From Fodinibacter sp963833495 (GTDB taxonomy: Bacteria; Actinomycetota; Actinomycetes; Actinomycetales; Dermatophilaceae): a stretch of DNA of 64,000 nucleotides. Below are positions 28,947 to 38,563 of the stretch, piece by piece. The notes beneath the pieces are model-generated. The model had not been told where the DNA came from, did not search any database, and saw nothing but the letters and a program-made list of their open reading frames with translations. The position numbers were made by a program, and so were the translations under genes. Every line of letters starts with the position of its first letter. The stretch's first letter is position 1. The stretch spans positions 1 to 64,000 of the forward strand of contig CAWHYJ010000016.1 of the NCBI GenBank assembly GCA_963833495.1, written 5' to 3'.

Positions 28947-31637
28947 ATGGAAACCGCTGAGATCCGGCGTCGCTGGCTGGCGTTCTTCGAGAAGAACGGC
29001 CACACCGTCGTGCCCTCCGCTCCGCTGATCCACGACGACCCGAACCTGCTGTTCGTCAACGCCGGCATGGTGCCCTTCAAGCCCTACTTCCTCGGCCAGG
29101 AGACGCCGCAGTGGATCCGGGCCACCAGCGTGCAGAAGTGCGTGCGCACCGGGGACATCGAGGAGGTCGGCAAGACCTCGCGGCACGGCACGTTCTTCCA
29201 GATGAACGGCAACTTCGCCTTCGGTGACTACTTCAAGGAGGGGGCCATCACCCTCGCCTGGGACCTGATCACCACCTCGCAGGAGCAGGGCGGCTACGGG
29301 CTCGACGCCGAGCTGATCTGGCCGACCGTCTACGAGGACGACGACGAGGCGTTCGCGATCTGGCGCGACGGCATCGGCGTCCCCGAGGCGCGGATCACCC
29401 GCCGCGGCAAGCTCGACAACTACTGGCACATGGGCGTGCCCGGCCCCGGAGGGCCGTGCAGCGAGATCTACCTCGACCGCGGCCCCGAGTACGGCCGTGA
29501 GGGCGGCCCGGCCGTCGACGAGGACCGCTACCTCGAGTTCTGGAACCTGGTGTTCATGCAGGAGGAGCTCTCGGCCGTGCGGGCCAAGGACGACTTCGAC
29601 ATCTCCGGCCCGCTGCCCAAGCGCAACATCGACACCGGCATGGGCCTGGAGCGGATGGCGACCCTGCTGCAGGGCGTCGACAACCTGTACGAGATCGACG
29701 AGGTCTACCCCGTGCTCGAGCGGGCGGCGGAGCTCACCGGCAAGCGCTACGGGGTCAACTCCGGCCACATGGTCAGCGAGTCGCACCCCGACGACGTGCG
29801 GCTGCGAGTCGTGGCCGACCACGTGCGCTCCTCCCTGATGCTCATCGGCGACGGCGTGACCCCCGGCAACGAGGGCCGCGGCTACGTGCTGCGCCGGATG
29901 CTGCGCCGCGCGGTGCGCTCGATGCGCCTGCTCGGCTACGACGACCCGTGCCTGCCCGAGCTGATGCCGGTGTCGCTGGAGCGGATGAAGCAGTCCTACC
30001 CCGAGCTGGAGAGCGGCTTCGGCCGGATCAGCCAGATCGCGTACGCCGAGGAGGAGGCGTTCCGGCGCACCCTGGCGTCGGGCACGACCATCCTCGACAC
30101 CGCGGTGGCGCGCACCAAGCAGGCCGGCGGAGGCACGCTCGCGGGTGACCAGGCCTTCCAGCTGCACGACACCTACGGCTTCCCGATCGACCTCACCATG
30201 GAGATGGCGCAGGAGCAGGGCCTGCAGGTCGACCGCGAGGGCTTCACCCGCCTGATGACCGAGCAGCGCCAGCGCGCCAAGGCCGACGCGAAGTCGAAGA
30301 AGAGCGGCCACGCGCACACGGAGGTGTGGCGTGACCTGCGCGCGCTCGGCGAGACCGACTTCCGGGCGTACTCCGAGCTCACCAGCGAGGCGAAGGTCGT
30401 CGGCCTGGTGGTCGACGGCGCGAGCGTCACCGAGATCGAGCCGGGCCAGCGCGGCCAGGTCGTGCTCGACCGCACGCCGTTCTACGCGGAGTCCGGTGGC
30501 CAGATCGCCGACGAGGGCGTCATCACGGCGGACGGCGTGCACCTGAAGGTCGTCGACGTGCAGCGCCCGGTCAAGGGCCTCATCGCGCACACCGTCGAGG
30601 TGCTCACCGGGCCGCTGCGCACGGGGGCCCCGGTGCTCGCCGAGGTCGACCCCGAGTGGCGCATCTCGGCCTGCCAGGCGCACTCCGGCACTCACGTGGT
30701 GCACGCGGCCCTGCGTCAGGTGCTCGGCCCCTCGGCCCTGCAGTCCGGCTCGTACAACAAGCCCGGCTACCTGCGGCTCGACTTCGCGTGGGGCTCGGCG
30801 TTGTCGCCGGCGACGCGCAGCGAGATCGAGGAGGTCGCCAACCTGGCGGTCCGCAAGGACCTGCCGGTCTCGGCCACCTACATGCCGCTGCCGCAGGCCC
30901 GCGAGATCGGCGCGCTCGCGCTGTTCGGCGAGACCTACGGCGAGGACGTGCGGGTCGTCGAGATCGGTGGCCCGTGGAGCCGCGAGCTGTGTGGTGGCAC
31001 CCACGTGCAGCACTCCAGCCAGATCGGCGCCCTCACCGTGACCGGCGAGTCGTCGGTGGGCTCGGGCGTGCGCCGCGTCGAGGCCTTCGTCGGCATGGAG
31101 GCGCTGCGCTACCTGGCCAGGGAGCGGGCGATCGTGGCCGAGCTCAGCGGCCTGGTCGGTGCGCGCCCCGACGAGCTCGCCGAGCGGGTCTCCGCGATGG
31201 TCACCCGCCTCAAGGACGCCGAGCGCGAGCTCGAGCGCGCCCGCCGCGAGCAGGTGCAGGCCGCGGCCGGCAACCTCACCGAGCGGGCCCGCGACGTCAA
31301 CGGCGTCACCTACCTCGGCCACGACGCGGGCGAGGCCGGTGCCGACGACGTGCGCACCATGGTGCTCGACCTGCGCAACCGGCTCGGCGCCGAGCGCCCG
31401 AGCGTTGTCGCGATCACCGGTGCGGCCAAGGGCCGGCCGGTCGTCGTGGTGGCCACCAACGAGCCGGCGCGGGCGCGCGGCATCCGGGCCGGTGAGCTGG
31501 TGCGGGTGGCGGCCACGGCCCTCGGCGGCGGCGGTGGCGGCAAGGACGACATCGCGCAGGGCGGTGGCCAGGACGCGTCCAAGGTGGGCGACGCACTGGC
31601 GGCGGTCGAGTGGCGCGTCGGGGAGCTCGCCGGCTGA
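28947..31637 (+). CDS. alaS: Alanine-tRNA ligase
   Basis: An 896-residue class II synthetase. The N-terminal catalytic core is recognised by RRWLAFFEKNGHTVVPSAPL and by MVPFKPYFLGQETP. The editing domain carries zinc ligands HSGTHVVH and CGGTHVQH. The C-terminal oligomerisation domain ends in a glycine-rich stretch GGGGGGKDDIAQGGGQD. It charges and proofreads tRNA-Ala. The stop overlaps the ruvX start (TGATG). ATG 28947 gives the standard N-terminus METAEIRRRWLAFF. Confidence 0.97.
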   Translation: METAEIRRRWLAFFEKNGHTVVPSAPLIHDDPNLLFVNAGMVPFKPYFLGQETPQWIRATSVQKCVRTGDIEEVGKTSRHGTFFQMNGNFAFGDYFKEGAITLAWDLITTSQEQGGYGLDAELIWPTVYEDDDEAFAIWRDGIGVPEARITRRGKLDNYWHMGVPGPGGPCSEIYLDRGPEYGREGGPAVDEDRYLEFWNLVFMQEELSAVRAKDDFDISGPLPKRNIDTGMGLERMATLLQGVDNLYEIDEVYPVLERAAELTGKRYGVNSGHMVSESHPDDVRLRVVADHVRSSLMLIGDGVTPGNEGRGYVLRRMLRRAVRSMRLLGYDDPCLPELMPVSLERMKQSYPELESGFGRISQIAYAEEEAFRRTLASGTTILDTAVARTKQAGGGTLAGDQAFQLHDTYGFPIDLTMEMAQEQGLQVDREGFTRLMTEQRQRAKADAKSKKSGHAHTEVWRDLRALGETDFRAYSELTSEAKVVGLVVDGASVTEIEPGQRGQVVLDRTPFYAESGGQIADEGVITADGVHLKVVDVQRPVKGLIAHTVEVLTGPLRTGAPVLAEVDPEWRISACQAHSGTHVVHAALRQVLGPSALQSGSYNKPGYLRLDFAWGSALSPATRSEIEEVANLAVRKDLPVSATYMPLPQAREIGALALFGETYGEDVRVVEIGGPWSRELCGGTHVQHSSQIGALTVTGESSVGSGVRRVEAFVGMEALRYLARERAIVAELSGLVGARPDELAERVSAMVTRLKDAERELERARREQVQAAAGNLTERARDVNGVTYLGHDAGEAGADDVRTMVLDLRNRLGAERPSVVAITGAAKGRPVVVVATNEPARARGIRAGELVRVAATALGGGGGGKDDIAQGGGQDASKVGDALAAVEWRVGELAG

Positions 31638-32161
31638 TGCCGGACTCCCGCGAGCGCGGTGCCCGCCTCGGTGTCGACGTGGGCTCGGTGCGCGTCGGGG
31701 TCGCCGTGAGCGACCCCGACGGCATCCTCGCGACGCCGGTGGCGACCGTGCCCCGCACCGCGGAGGGCGACCCGGCCCCCGGCGACTCCGACGTCGAGGC
31801 GCTCGCCGCGCTGGTGCTCGAGCACGCCGCTGTGGGCGTCGTGGTCGGGCTGCCCCGATCGCTCTCTGGGGACGAAGGCCCCGCTGCGGCCAGGGCCCGC
31901 CAGTATGCTGCCGTGGTGGCGGCGCGCATCGCGCCGGTCTGGGTCCGTCTCGTCGACGAGCGACTCACCAGTGTCGATGCGCACCGCACGCTCCGTGAGA
32001 GCGGGGTCGCCGGCAGGCGGCAGCGCGCCGTGGTCGACCAGGCTGCCGCCGTGCTCATCCTGCAGACAGCCCTCGACACGGAGCGCAGCACCGGCTCCCC
32101 TCCCGGGGAGCAGATCGGGCGAAAACGGCGCAAGCCGCGGACGAAGGACACGAGGCCGTGA
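31637..32161 (+). CDS. ruvX: RuvX/YqgF Holliday-junction resolvase-like protein
   Basis: A 174-residue RNase H-fold protein. RLGVDVGSVRVGVAVSDPDGILATPV carries the first catalytic Asp. VVGLPRSLSGDEGP is the second segment, and VRLVDERLTSVDAHRTLRESGV with DQAAAVLILQTAL completes the family signature. YqgF proteins act in pre-16S rRNA 5'-end processing or junction resolution. The C-terminal tail is Lys/Arg-rich and disordered. ATG 31637 overlaps the alaS stop; the mltG GTG overlaps its own stop. Confidence 0.92.
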   Translation: MPDSRERGARLGVDVGSVRVGVAVSDPDGILATPVATVPRTAEGDPAPGDSDVEALAALVLEHAAVGVVVGLPRSLSGDEGPAAARARQYAAVVAARIAPVWVRLVDERLTSVDAHRTLRESGVAGRRQRAVVDQAAAVLILQTALDTERSTGSPPGEQIGRKRRKPRTKDTRP

Positions 32162-33333
32162 CCCAGCAGCACGACGTCACCGAGACGCTCTTCGGGGAAC
32201 CGCCGCCCTCACCGCACCGCCGCCGTCGCGACATCCACCGGCACCGCAAGCCCCGCAGGGGCGGCCGCCGCTGGTTCGTCCTGCTGCTCGCAGCCGTGCT
32301 CGTCGGCGGCGCTGCCTACGCCGCCTACAGCGTGCTCTCACCGATGGTGACCGGCCTGTTCACCAAGGCCGAGGTGGCCGACTTCGCGGGCCCGGGTCAG
32401 GGGGAGGTCGACGTCGTCGTCGAGCCCGGGCAGACCGGTGAGGACATCGCCAGCACCCTGCGCGACGCGGGCGTGGTCAAGTCGCGCAGCGCCTACCTCG
32501 AGGTCGCCAACAGCGACCCGAAGCGCGCCGCGACCATCCAGCCCGGCACCTACGTGCTCCAGAAGGAGATGCCGGCCCAGGCGGCGTTCGACCTGCTCGC
32601 CGACCCGGGCAACCGCGACATCAACCGCACCACGGTGCGCGAGGGCCTGTGGGCGAGCGAGACCTTCGCGCTGCTGTCGAAGCAGAGCGGCATCCCGGTC
32701 AAGGAGTACGTCAAGGCGGCCAAGGACACCGAGGCGATCGGCCTGCCGAAGGAGGCCAAGGGCCAGGTCGAGGGCTGGCTGTTCCCGTCGAGCTACGAGT
32801 TCCCCGAGAAGGCCACGGCCACCGACCAGCTCAAGGCGATGGTGGCCCAGACCGTCAAGGCGCTCGACGACGCCGGGGTCGAGGCCAAGGACCGGCAGAA
32901 GGTACTCACCCTGGCCTCCCTGGTCGAGGCCGAGGCCAAGCTCGACGTCGACCGGCCCAAGATCGCCCGGGTCTTCCTCAACCGCATCGAGACCGCCGGG
33001 CCGCCGGCCAACGGGCTGATCCAGAGCGACGCGGCGGTGTCCTACGGCGCCAAGCGCCGCTCCCTCTTCCCGAGCAAGGCCGAGCTCAACGACGCGAGCA
33101 ACCCCTACAACACGCGTATCCACCCGGGCCTGCCGCCGGGCCCGATCAGCAACCCGGGCGCGGCGTCGATCAAGGCGGCGGCCAACCCCGCCGACGGCCC
33201 GTGGTTCTTCTTCGTCGCGGTCAACCCGATCACTGGCGAGACCAAGTACGGGACCACCCTGGCCGAGCACAACGCCAACGTCGCCGAGCTCAACGCCTAC
33301 TGCAAGGCCAAACCGAAGGACTGTGGTCAGTGA
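32158..33333 (+). CDS. mltG: Endolytic transglycosylase MltG
   Basis: A 391-residue membrane-anchored lytic transglycosylase that cuts nascent peptidoglycan strands. The cytoplasmic N-terminus is His/Arg-rich, and one membrane helix follows at about residues 39-60 (WFVLLLAAVLVGGAAYAAYSVL). A LysM-like segment (VEPGQTGEDIASTLRDAGVVKS) precedes the YceG/MltG domain with the catalytic Glu257 in LASLVEAEAK. YNTRIHPGLPPGPISNPG is the family signature near the C-terminus. It belongs to the coupled alaS-ruvX-mltG-aroE run common in actinobacteria. Confidence 0.95.
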   Translation: MTQQHDVTETLFGEPPPSPHRRRRDIHRHRKPRRGGRRWFVLLLAAVLVGGAAYAAYSVLSPMVTGLFTKAEVADFAGPGQGEVDVVVEPGQTGEDIASTLRDAGVVKSRSAYLEVANSDPKRAATIQPGTYVLQKEMPAQAAFDLLADPGNRDINRTTVREGLWASETFALLSKQSGIPVKEYVKAAKDTEAIGLPKEAKGQVEGWLFPSSYEFPEKATATDQLKAMVAQTVKALDDAGVEAKDRQKVLTLASLVEAEAKLDVDRPKIARVFLNRIETAGPPANGLIQSDAAVSYGAKRRSLFPSKAELNDASNPYNTRIHPGLPPGPISNPGAASIKAAANPADGPWFFFVAVNPITGETKYGTTLAEHNANVAELNAYCKAKPKDCGQ

Positions 33334-34151
33334 GGGCGGCTGTCCTCGGCTCGCCCATCACCCACTCCCTCTCACCGGCGCTGCACCGCGCCGGCTACCG
33401 CGCGGCCGGGCTGTCGGGCTGGGAGTACGACGCCCACGAGGTGGATGCCGACGGGCTCGCGGCGTTCGTCGGCGCACTGGATGACGAGTGGCGCGGGCTG
33501 TCGCTGACCATGCCGCTGAAGGAGGCTGCCGCCGACGTCGCCACCACGGTGGATGCCGTGGCGCAGCGGGCGGCCGCCGCCAACACCCTGGTGCGCCGGA
33601 CCGACGGCGGGTGGGACGCCACGAACACCGACGTCGTCGGGCTGGTTCGGGCGCTCACCCCACACCTGCGCGGCGCACCGACCCGAGCCCTGGTGCTCGG
33701 TGCTGGTGCCACGGCCCGCTCGGCGGTGCTGGCCCTGGCCGAGCTGGGCGTCACCACGCTGACCGTGCGGGCGCGCGACACCGGCCGCGCCGCCGACCTC
33801 CTGGCGTGGGCGCTCGACCTGGGCGCCGGCATCCGCAACGGGTCCGTGGCAGGGCTGGGGCCCTGGGTGACGACGCGCGACGACGTGGTCGTGTCGACCC
33901 TGCCCGGCTCGGCGGGTGAGGTGGCCGCGGCCACCGTGCCGGTGGCCCATCCCGGCATCCTGCTCGACGTGGTCTACGCCGGCTGGCCGACACCGCTGGC
34001 GCGCGCGGCGGCTGCGGCCGGCATGACCGTGGTGAGCGGGCTCGACATGCTCGTGCACCAGGCGGCGGAGCAGTTCCGGCTGTTCACCGGTCACGAGGCC
34101 CCGATCGAGGCGATGGCGGCCGCGGGGCGCGCCGCGCTGGGGCAGGAGTGA
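33330..34151 (+). CDS. aroE: Shikimate dehydrogenase
   Basis: A 273-residue NADP-dependent enzyme converting 3-dehydroshikimate to shikimate. Shikimate-binding residues appear in GSPITHSLSPALH, and the catalytic pair is Lys64 (TMPLKEAA) and Asp101 (NTDVVG). The NADP fold is at VLGAGATARSAVLAL. The glycine-rich loop is followed by TVRARDTGRA, where many homologues have NRT, so cofactor preference may differ. GTG 33330 overlaps the mltG stop. Confidence 0.93.
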   Translation: MRAAVLGSPITHSLSPALHRAGYRAAGLSGWEYDAHEVDADGLAAFVGALDDEWRGLSLTMPLKEAAADVATTVDAVAQRAAAANTLVRRTDGGWDATNTDVVGLVRALTPHLRGAPTRALVLGAGATARSAVLALAELGVTTLTVRARDTGRAADLLAWALDLGAGIRNGSVAGLGPWVTTRDDVVVSTLPGSAGEVAAATVPVAHPGILLDVVYAGWPTPLARAAAAAGMTVVSGLDMLVHQAAEQFRLFTGHEAPIEAMAAAGRAALGQE

Positions 34152-34831
34152 CGCCGCTCTGGGTGGTGCTGGGCGCGGCAGCGGTCATGGGGGTGGTGGG
34201 GCACCTCACCGGGCGGGCGCTCGCGACCGGTGGCTACCGTATCGACGAGGACGAGGTCGACCACGCGCCGGGTCGCAGCTGGTGGCCCGGGCTCGCCACG
34301 GCGTGCCTCGCCGGGTTGGCGGCGTGGTCGATCGGCGACCTGGGCGGGTGGGCCGCGCTGCCGGCCTACCTGCTCTTCGCCTGGCTGACCGTGGCCCTGA
34401 CCTGGATCGACCTCGACGTGCACCGGCTGCCGGTGGGCCTGGTCGTGCCCACCGGTGCGTGGCTGGTCGCGCTGCTCGCGGTGGCCTCGCTGGCGACCCT
34501 CGACCGGCGCTGGCTGGGCGCGGTGGTCGGGGCGCTGGCGATGGGGGCGGTCTACCTGCTGCTCGCCGTGCTGCCCGGCGGCGGGGTCGGCGGGGGCGAC
34601 GTGCGGCTCGCGCCCGTCATCGGGGGGTTGCTCGGGTGGCTCGGTGCGGGGTCGGTGGTGGTGGGGCTGCTGGCCGGCATCCTGGTCGGTGGGCTGGCGG
34701 CCGTGGCGCTCCTCGCCCTGCGGCGGGTGGGCCTGCGCAGCTCGATCGCCTACGGCCCGGCGATGTGCCTGGGGGCGTGGGTCGCCATCGGGTGGGCTGA
34801 CCAGATCCTGACCTGGCTGCTGGGCGGCTGA
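34148..34831 (+). CDS. A24-family prepilin peptidase-like membrane protein
   Basis: A 227-residue integral membrane aspartyl protease with about six membrane spans. The catalytic aspartates are Asp88 in WIDLDVHRLP and Asp151 in GGGDVRLAP, matching the type IV prepilin peptidase pair. It lacks the N-terminal methyltransferase domain and its Cys cluster, as usual for the actinobacterial copies next to aroE. It may process Flp/Tad-type pilins encoded elsewhere; no pilin gene is in this window. GTG 34148 overlaps the aroE stop. Confidence 0.88.
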   Translation: MTPLWVVLGAAAVMGVVGHLTGRALATGGYRIDEDEVDHAPGRSWWPGLATACLAGLAAWSIGDLGGWAALPAYLLFAWLTVALTWIDLDVHRLPVGLVVPTGAWLVALLAVASLATLDRRWLGAVVGALAMGAVYLLLAVLPGGGVGGGDVRLAPVIGGLLGWLGAGSVVVGLLAGILVGGLAAVALLALRRVGLRSSIAYGPAMCLGAWVAIGWADQILTWLLGG

Positions 34832-34855
34832 GGGCCGCGTGGAAGGATTCGCCCC

Positions 34856-36085
34856 ATGCTGCGTTGGCTGACCGCCGGGGAGTCGCACGGGCCCGCGCTC
34901 GTCGCGACGGTCGACGGGGTGCCCGCGGGGGTCGAGGTCACCACGGCCGACCTGGCCCGGGCGCTGGCGCGCCGGCGGCTGGGCTACGGGCGGGGAGCCC
35001 GGATGAAGTTCGAGCAGGACGCGGTGGAGTTCCTCGGCGGGGTGCGGCACGGGCTGACCCTGGGCTCGCCGATCGCGATCCGGATCGGCAACTCGGAGTG
35101 GCCCAAGTGGCAGACGGTGATGAGCCCCGACCCGGTCGACGCCGACGCGCTGGCCGCCGCCGACGACGTCAACGCCGAGAAGGAGATCGCCCGCAACCGG
35201 CCGCTCACCCGGCCCCGCCCCGGGCATGCCGACCTCGTGGGCATGCAGAAGTACGCCTTCGACGACGCGCGCCCGGTGCTCGAGCGCGCCTCAGCCCGCG
35301 AGACCGCGGCGCGGGTGGCCCTGGGCGAGGTGGCGGCCCGCTTCCTCGAGCAGGCCTACGGCATCCGCCTGGTGTCGCACACGGTGGCGATCGGCTGGGC
35401 GTCGGTGTCCGACGACGCGCCGCTGCCGACCGCCGACGACGTCGAGGCGCTCGACGCCGACCCGGTGCGGGCCTTCGAGGCAGAGGGGTCGGCCGCGATG
35501 GTCGCCGAGATCGAGGCGGCCCACAAGGACGGCGACACCCTCGGCGGGGTCGTCGAGGTGGTCGTCACCGGCCTGCCGCCGGGCCTGGGGTCACACGTGC
35601 ACTGGGACCGTCGCCTCGACGCGCGGCTCGCCGGGGCGCTGATGGGCATCCAGGCGATCAAGGGCGTCGAGGTGGGTGACGGCTTCCGCACGGCCGCCCG
35701 CCGCGGGTCGGTGGCCCACGACGAGATGGAGCGGGGCGCCGACGGCGTCATCCGTCGCCGCACCGGGCGGGCCGGTGGCACCGAGGGCGGGATGTCGGTC
35801 GGCGGGCTGTTGCGCGTGCGCGCGGCGATGAAGCCGATCTCCACCGTGCCGCGGGCGCTCGAGACGGTCGACGTGGCGTCCGACGAGCCGGCCCGCGCCA
35901 TCCACCAGCGGTCCGACGTGTGTGCGGTGCCGGCCGCGGGGGTCGTGGCCGAGGCGATGGTCGCGCTGGTGCTGGCCGAGGCCTGCCTGGAGAAGTTCGG
36001 CGGCGACTCGCTGAGCGAGACGGCGCGCAACCACGCGTCCTACCTCGCGGCCATCCCGGCATCCATGCGCACCTGGGAGGACTGA
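34856..36085 (+). CDS. aroC: Chorismate synthase
   Basis: A 409-residue FMN-dependent enzyme making chorismate from 5-enolpyruvylshikimate-3-phosphate. Signatures include GESHGPALVATVDGVPAG, RRLGYGRGARMK, NRPLTRPRPGHAD and the GTEGGMSVGG active-site stretch. Length is normal. The ATG is preceded by GGAAGGA. It starts the aroC-aroK-aroB series, with its stop overlapping aroK. Confidence 0.97.
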   Translation: MLRWLTAGESHGPALVATVDGVPAGVEVTTADLARALARRRLGYGRGARMKFEQDAVEFLGGVRHGLTLGSPIAIRIGNSEWPKWQTVMSPDPVDADALAAADDVNAEKEIARNRPLTRPRPGHADLVGMQKYAFDDARPVLERASARETAARVALGEVAARFLEQAYGIRLVSHTVAIGWASVSDDAPLPTADDVEALDADPVRAFEAEGSAAMVAEIEAAHKDGDTLGGVVEVVVTGLPPGLGSHVHWDRRLDARLAGALMGIQAIKGVEVGDGFRTAARRGSVAHDEMERGADGVIRRRTGRAGGTEGGMSVGGLLRVRAAMKPISTVPRALETVDVASDEPARAIHQRSDVCAVPAAGVVAEAMVALVLAEACLEKFGGDSLSETARNHASYLAAIPASMRTWED

Positions 36086-36588
36086 TGCCGCGCGTCGTGC
36101 TGGTCGGCCCGCCCGGGTCGGGCAAGAGCACCGTGGGGGCGGCGCTGGCCGAGCTGCTCGGGCTGCCGCTGCACGACACGGATGCCGCGATCGAGGCCGC
36201 CGCAGGGCGCACCATCTCCGACATCTTCGTCGAGGACGGCGAGCCGGCCTTCCGCGCGCTCGAGCGGGCCGAGGTCGCTCGCGCCCTGGCCGACGATGCC
36301 GGCGTGCTGGCCCTGGGCGGGGGAGCGCCGGTCGACCCGCTGACGGAGCAGCTGCTGGTGGGGCAGAGGGTGGTGTTCCTCGACGTCGGCATCGCCGACG
36401 CGTCGAAGCGGGTGGGCTTCGACCAGAGCCGGCCGTTGCTCGCGGTCAACCCGCGGGCCTCGTGGGTGCGGCTGATGAACGAGCGCCGCCCGGTCTACGA
36501 GCGGGTGGCGACGTTCCGGGTCGATACCGCGGGGCGCACCCCCGAGGAGGTGGCGGCGGAGGTCGCCGGGCTGCTGGGGGAGTCGTGA
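36085..36588 (+). CDS. aroK: Shikimate kinase
   Basis: A 167-residue P-loop kinase. Walker A is GPPGSGKST, shikimate contacts are DTDAAIE and AFRALE, the GGGAP loop is present, the lid Arg is in QSRPLLA, and the adenine-region Arg in NERRPVYERVA. ATG 36085 overlaps the aroC stop and its stop overlaps the aroB GTG, so aroC-aroK-aroB are translationally coupled. Confidence 0.95.
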   Translation: MPRVVLVGPPGSGKSTVGAALAELLGLPLHDTDAAIEAAAGRTISDIFVEDGEPAFRALERAEVARALADDAGVLALGGGAPVDPLTEQLLVGQRVVFLDVGIADASKRVGFDQSRPLLAVNPRASWVRLMNERRPVYERVATFRVDTAGRTPEEVAAEVAGLLGES

Positions 36589-37688
36589 GCGACGGCGACG
36601 GCAAGGGTGGTCGCGGGGGCGAGGCCACCGTCATCCGGGTCGGTGACGCATATGACGTCGTGGTGGGGCACGGGGTGTCCGACCGGGTCGTGGGCCTGCT
36701 GGCGCCGGGCGTGCGGCAGGTGCTCGTGGTGCGGCCCGACGCGCTGACGGCGCTGGCGGGGCCGGTGGTGGAGCGGCTGAGGGCGGCGGGCCTCGTCGTG
36801 CACGAGGCTGTCGTGCCCGACAACGAGGTGGCCAAGACCGCCGAGGTCGCGGCCGGGCTGTGGGCGACGCTCGGGCAGCACGCGTTCACCCGCTCGGATG
36901 CCGTGGTGGCCGTGGGCGGCGGCACGGTCACCGACCTCGCCGGGTTCGTGGCGGCCACCTGGCTGCGTGGGGTGGCCGTGGTGCACGTGCCGACGACCCT
37001 GCTCGCCATGGTCGACGCCGCCGTCGGGGGCAAGACCGGCATCAACACCGCCGAGGGCAAGAACCTCGTGGGGGCGTTCCACGAGCCCGCCGGTGTGCTG
37101 TGCGACCTCGAGGTGCTGGCGACGCTGCCCCCCGCGGACTTCGTGGCGGGGCTGGCCGAGGTCGTCAAGGCGGGCTTCATCGCCGACCCGGTCATCCTCG
37201 AGCTGGTCGAGGCCGACCCGGCAGGTGCGGTGCGCTGGGACGGCCCGCACACCCGCGAGCTGGTGGAGCGGGCGATCACGGTCAAGGCCGAGGTCGTGGC
37301 GCAGGACCTCACCGAGTCGTGGCTGCGCGAGATCCTCAACTACGGGCACACCCTGGGGCACGCGGTCGAGCAGGTCGAGGGCTACCGGCGGCGGCACGGG
37401 GAGGCGGTGGCCATCGGGATGGTCTTCGCCGCTGAGCTCGGGCGGCGGTCGGGTCACCTGAGCGCCGATGACGTGGCGCGGCACCGGTCGGTGCTGTCGT
37501 CGGTGGGGCTGCCCACGTCGTACCCGGGCGGCTCGTTCGACGCGCTGCTCGCCGTGATGCGCCGCGACAAGAAGTCCCGGGGCGCGCTGCTGAGGTTCGT
37601 GGTGCTCGAGGGCATCGGCCGGCCGGTGCGGCTCGAGGGCCCCGACGAGGCGTTGCTGCGCGAGGCCTTCACGGCGATCGGCTCCTGA
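36585..37688 (+). CDS. aroB: 3-dehydroquinate synthase
   Basis: A 367-residue NAD- and metal-dependent enzyme of the shikimate pathway. The nucleotide site is GGGTVTDLAGFVAATW. The substrate loop is VPTTLLAMVDAAVGGKTGIN. Metal ligands include the Glu of FVAGLAEVVKAG and the His residues of NYGHTLGHAVE and RHGEAVAIGM. The first 14 residues are Gly/Asp/Lys-rich and longer than usual, but the GTG overlap with aroK supports this start. No aroQ dehydroquinase follows, unlike M. tuberculosis. Confidence 0.96.
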   Translation: MSDGDGKGGRGGEATVIRVGDAYDVVVGHGVSDRVVGLLAPGVRQVLVVRPDALTALAGPVVERLRAAGLVVHEAVVPDNEVAKTAEVAAGLWATLGQHAFTRSDAVVAVGGGTVTDLAGFVAATWLRGVAVVHVPTTLLAMVDAAVGGKTGINTAEGKNLVGAFHEPAGVLCDLEVLATLPPADFVAGLAEVVKAGFIADPVILELVEADPAGAVRWDGPHTRELVERAITVKAEVVAQDLTESWLREILNYGHTLGHAVEQVEGYRRRHGEAVAIGMVFAAELGRRSGHLSADDVARHRSVLSSVGLPTSYPGGSFDALLAVMRRDKKSRGALLRFVVLEGIGRPVRLEGPDEALLREAFTAIGS

Positions 37689-37702
37689 CGCATGCTGGGT
37701 CG

Positions 37703-38563
37703 ATGACGCCAGAGACGCCACCGGCCCCACACCCCGACCACGACCGGGGCCTGGAGTTCGACGTGCGCACCCTGGTGGCGCGGCGCTCGGCGCTGGGGCT
37801 GATCGGGGGAGCCGGCCTGGCCGCGCTCGCCGGCTGCACCGACGGCAGCCCGTCGGTGGCCGGGTCGACGTCACCGACGGCGGCGACCGGCAGCGCCACG
37901 CCGAGCGGCACGGCATCCGGCTCGCCGAGCGTCGACACCCAGGTGCCCGCCGAGACGGCCGGCCCGTTCCCGGCGGACGGCAGCAACGGTGCGGACGTGC
38001 TCGACGACACGGGCATCGTCCGGCGCGACCTGCGCTCCTCGGTCGGTACCTCGACGACGACCGCGGCGGGGGTCCCGCTGACCGTCAACCTCACGGTGCT
38101 CGACTCGGCGGCGGGCTACCGCGCCCTGCCGGGGGTGGCCGTGTACGCGTGGCACTGCGACGCGCAAGGGCGCTACTCGATGTACTCGCCCGGCGTGGAG
38201 AACGAGAACTACCTGCGCGGAGTGCAGCCGACCGACGGCAGCGGGACGGCGACCTTCAGCACGGTCTTTCCCGGCTGCTACCCGGGGCGGTGGCCGCACA
38301 TCCACTTCGAGGTCTACCGCAGCACCGCGGAGGCGACCAGCGCCGGGCAGATCGTCCGGACCAGCCAGATCGCGCTGCCCGAGGCGGCATCCGCGGCGGT
38401 CTACGGTGACGCCGCCACGTACCCGGGCAGTGCCGACCACCTGGCGGGCACGTCACTGGCCCAGGACATGGTGTTCGGCGACGACGGCGGCATCCACCAG
38501 CTCGCGACCGTGACGGGCGACTCCGGCAGCGGCTACGTCGCGAACCTCACCGTCGGCGTCTGA
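37703..38563 (+). CDS. Exported intradiol-dioxygenase-like lipoprotein
   Basis: A 286-residue protein. A twin-Arg-like leader (VARRSALGLIGGAGLAALAGC) has its lipobox Cys at 45. A Ser/Thr/Pro linker is followed by an intradiol ring-cleavage dioxygenase beta-sandwich. The four Fe(III) ligands appear intact: Tyr148 (VYAWHCDAQGRYS), Tyr193, His199 and His201 (PGCYPGRWPHIHFEV). Cytoplasmic relatives open catechol or protocatechuate; exported lipoprotein versions are poorly understood. It sits between aroB and efp, where actinobacteria usually have aroQ and/or pepQ. A weak CATGCT box lies 6 bases before the ATG. Confidence 0.8.
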   Translation: MTPETPPAPHPDHDRGLEFDVRTLVARRSALGLIGGAGLAALAGCTDGSPSVAGSTSPTAATGSATPSGTASGSPSVDTQVPAETAGPFPADGSNGADVLDDTGIVRRDLRSSVGTSTTTAAGVPLTVNLTVLDSAAGYRALPGVAVYAWHCDAQGRYSMYSPGVENENYLRGVQPTDGSGTATFSTVFPGCYPGRWPHIHFEVYRSTAEATSAGQIVRTSQIALPEAASAAVYGDAATYPGSADHLAGTSLAQDMVFGDDGGIHQLATVTGDSGSGYVANLTVGV

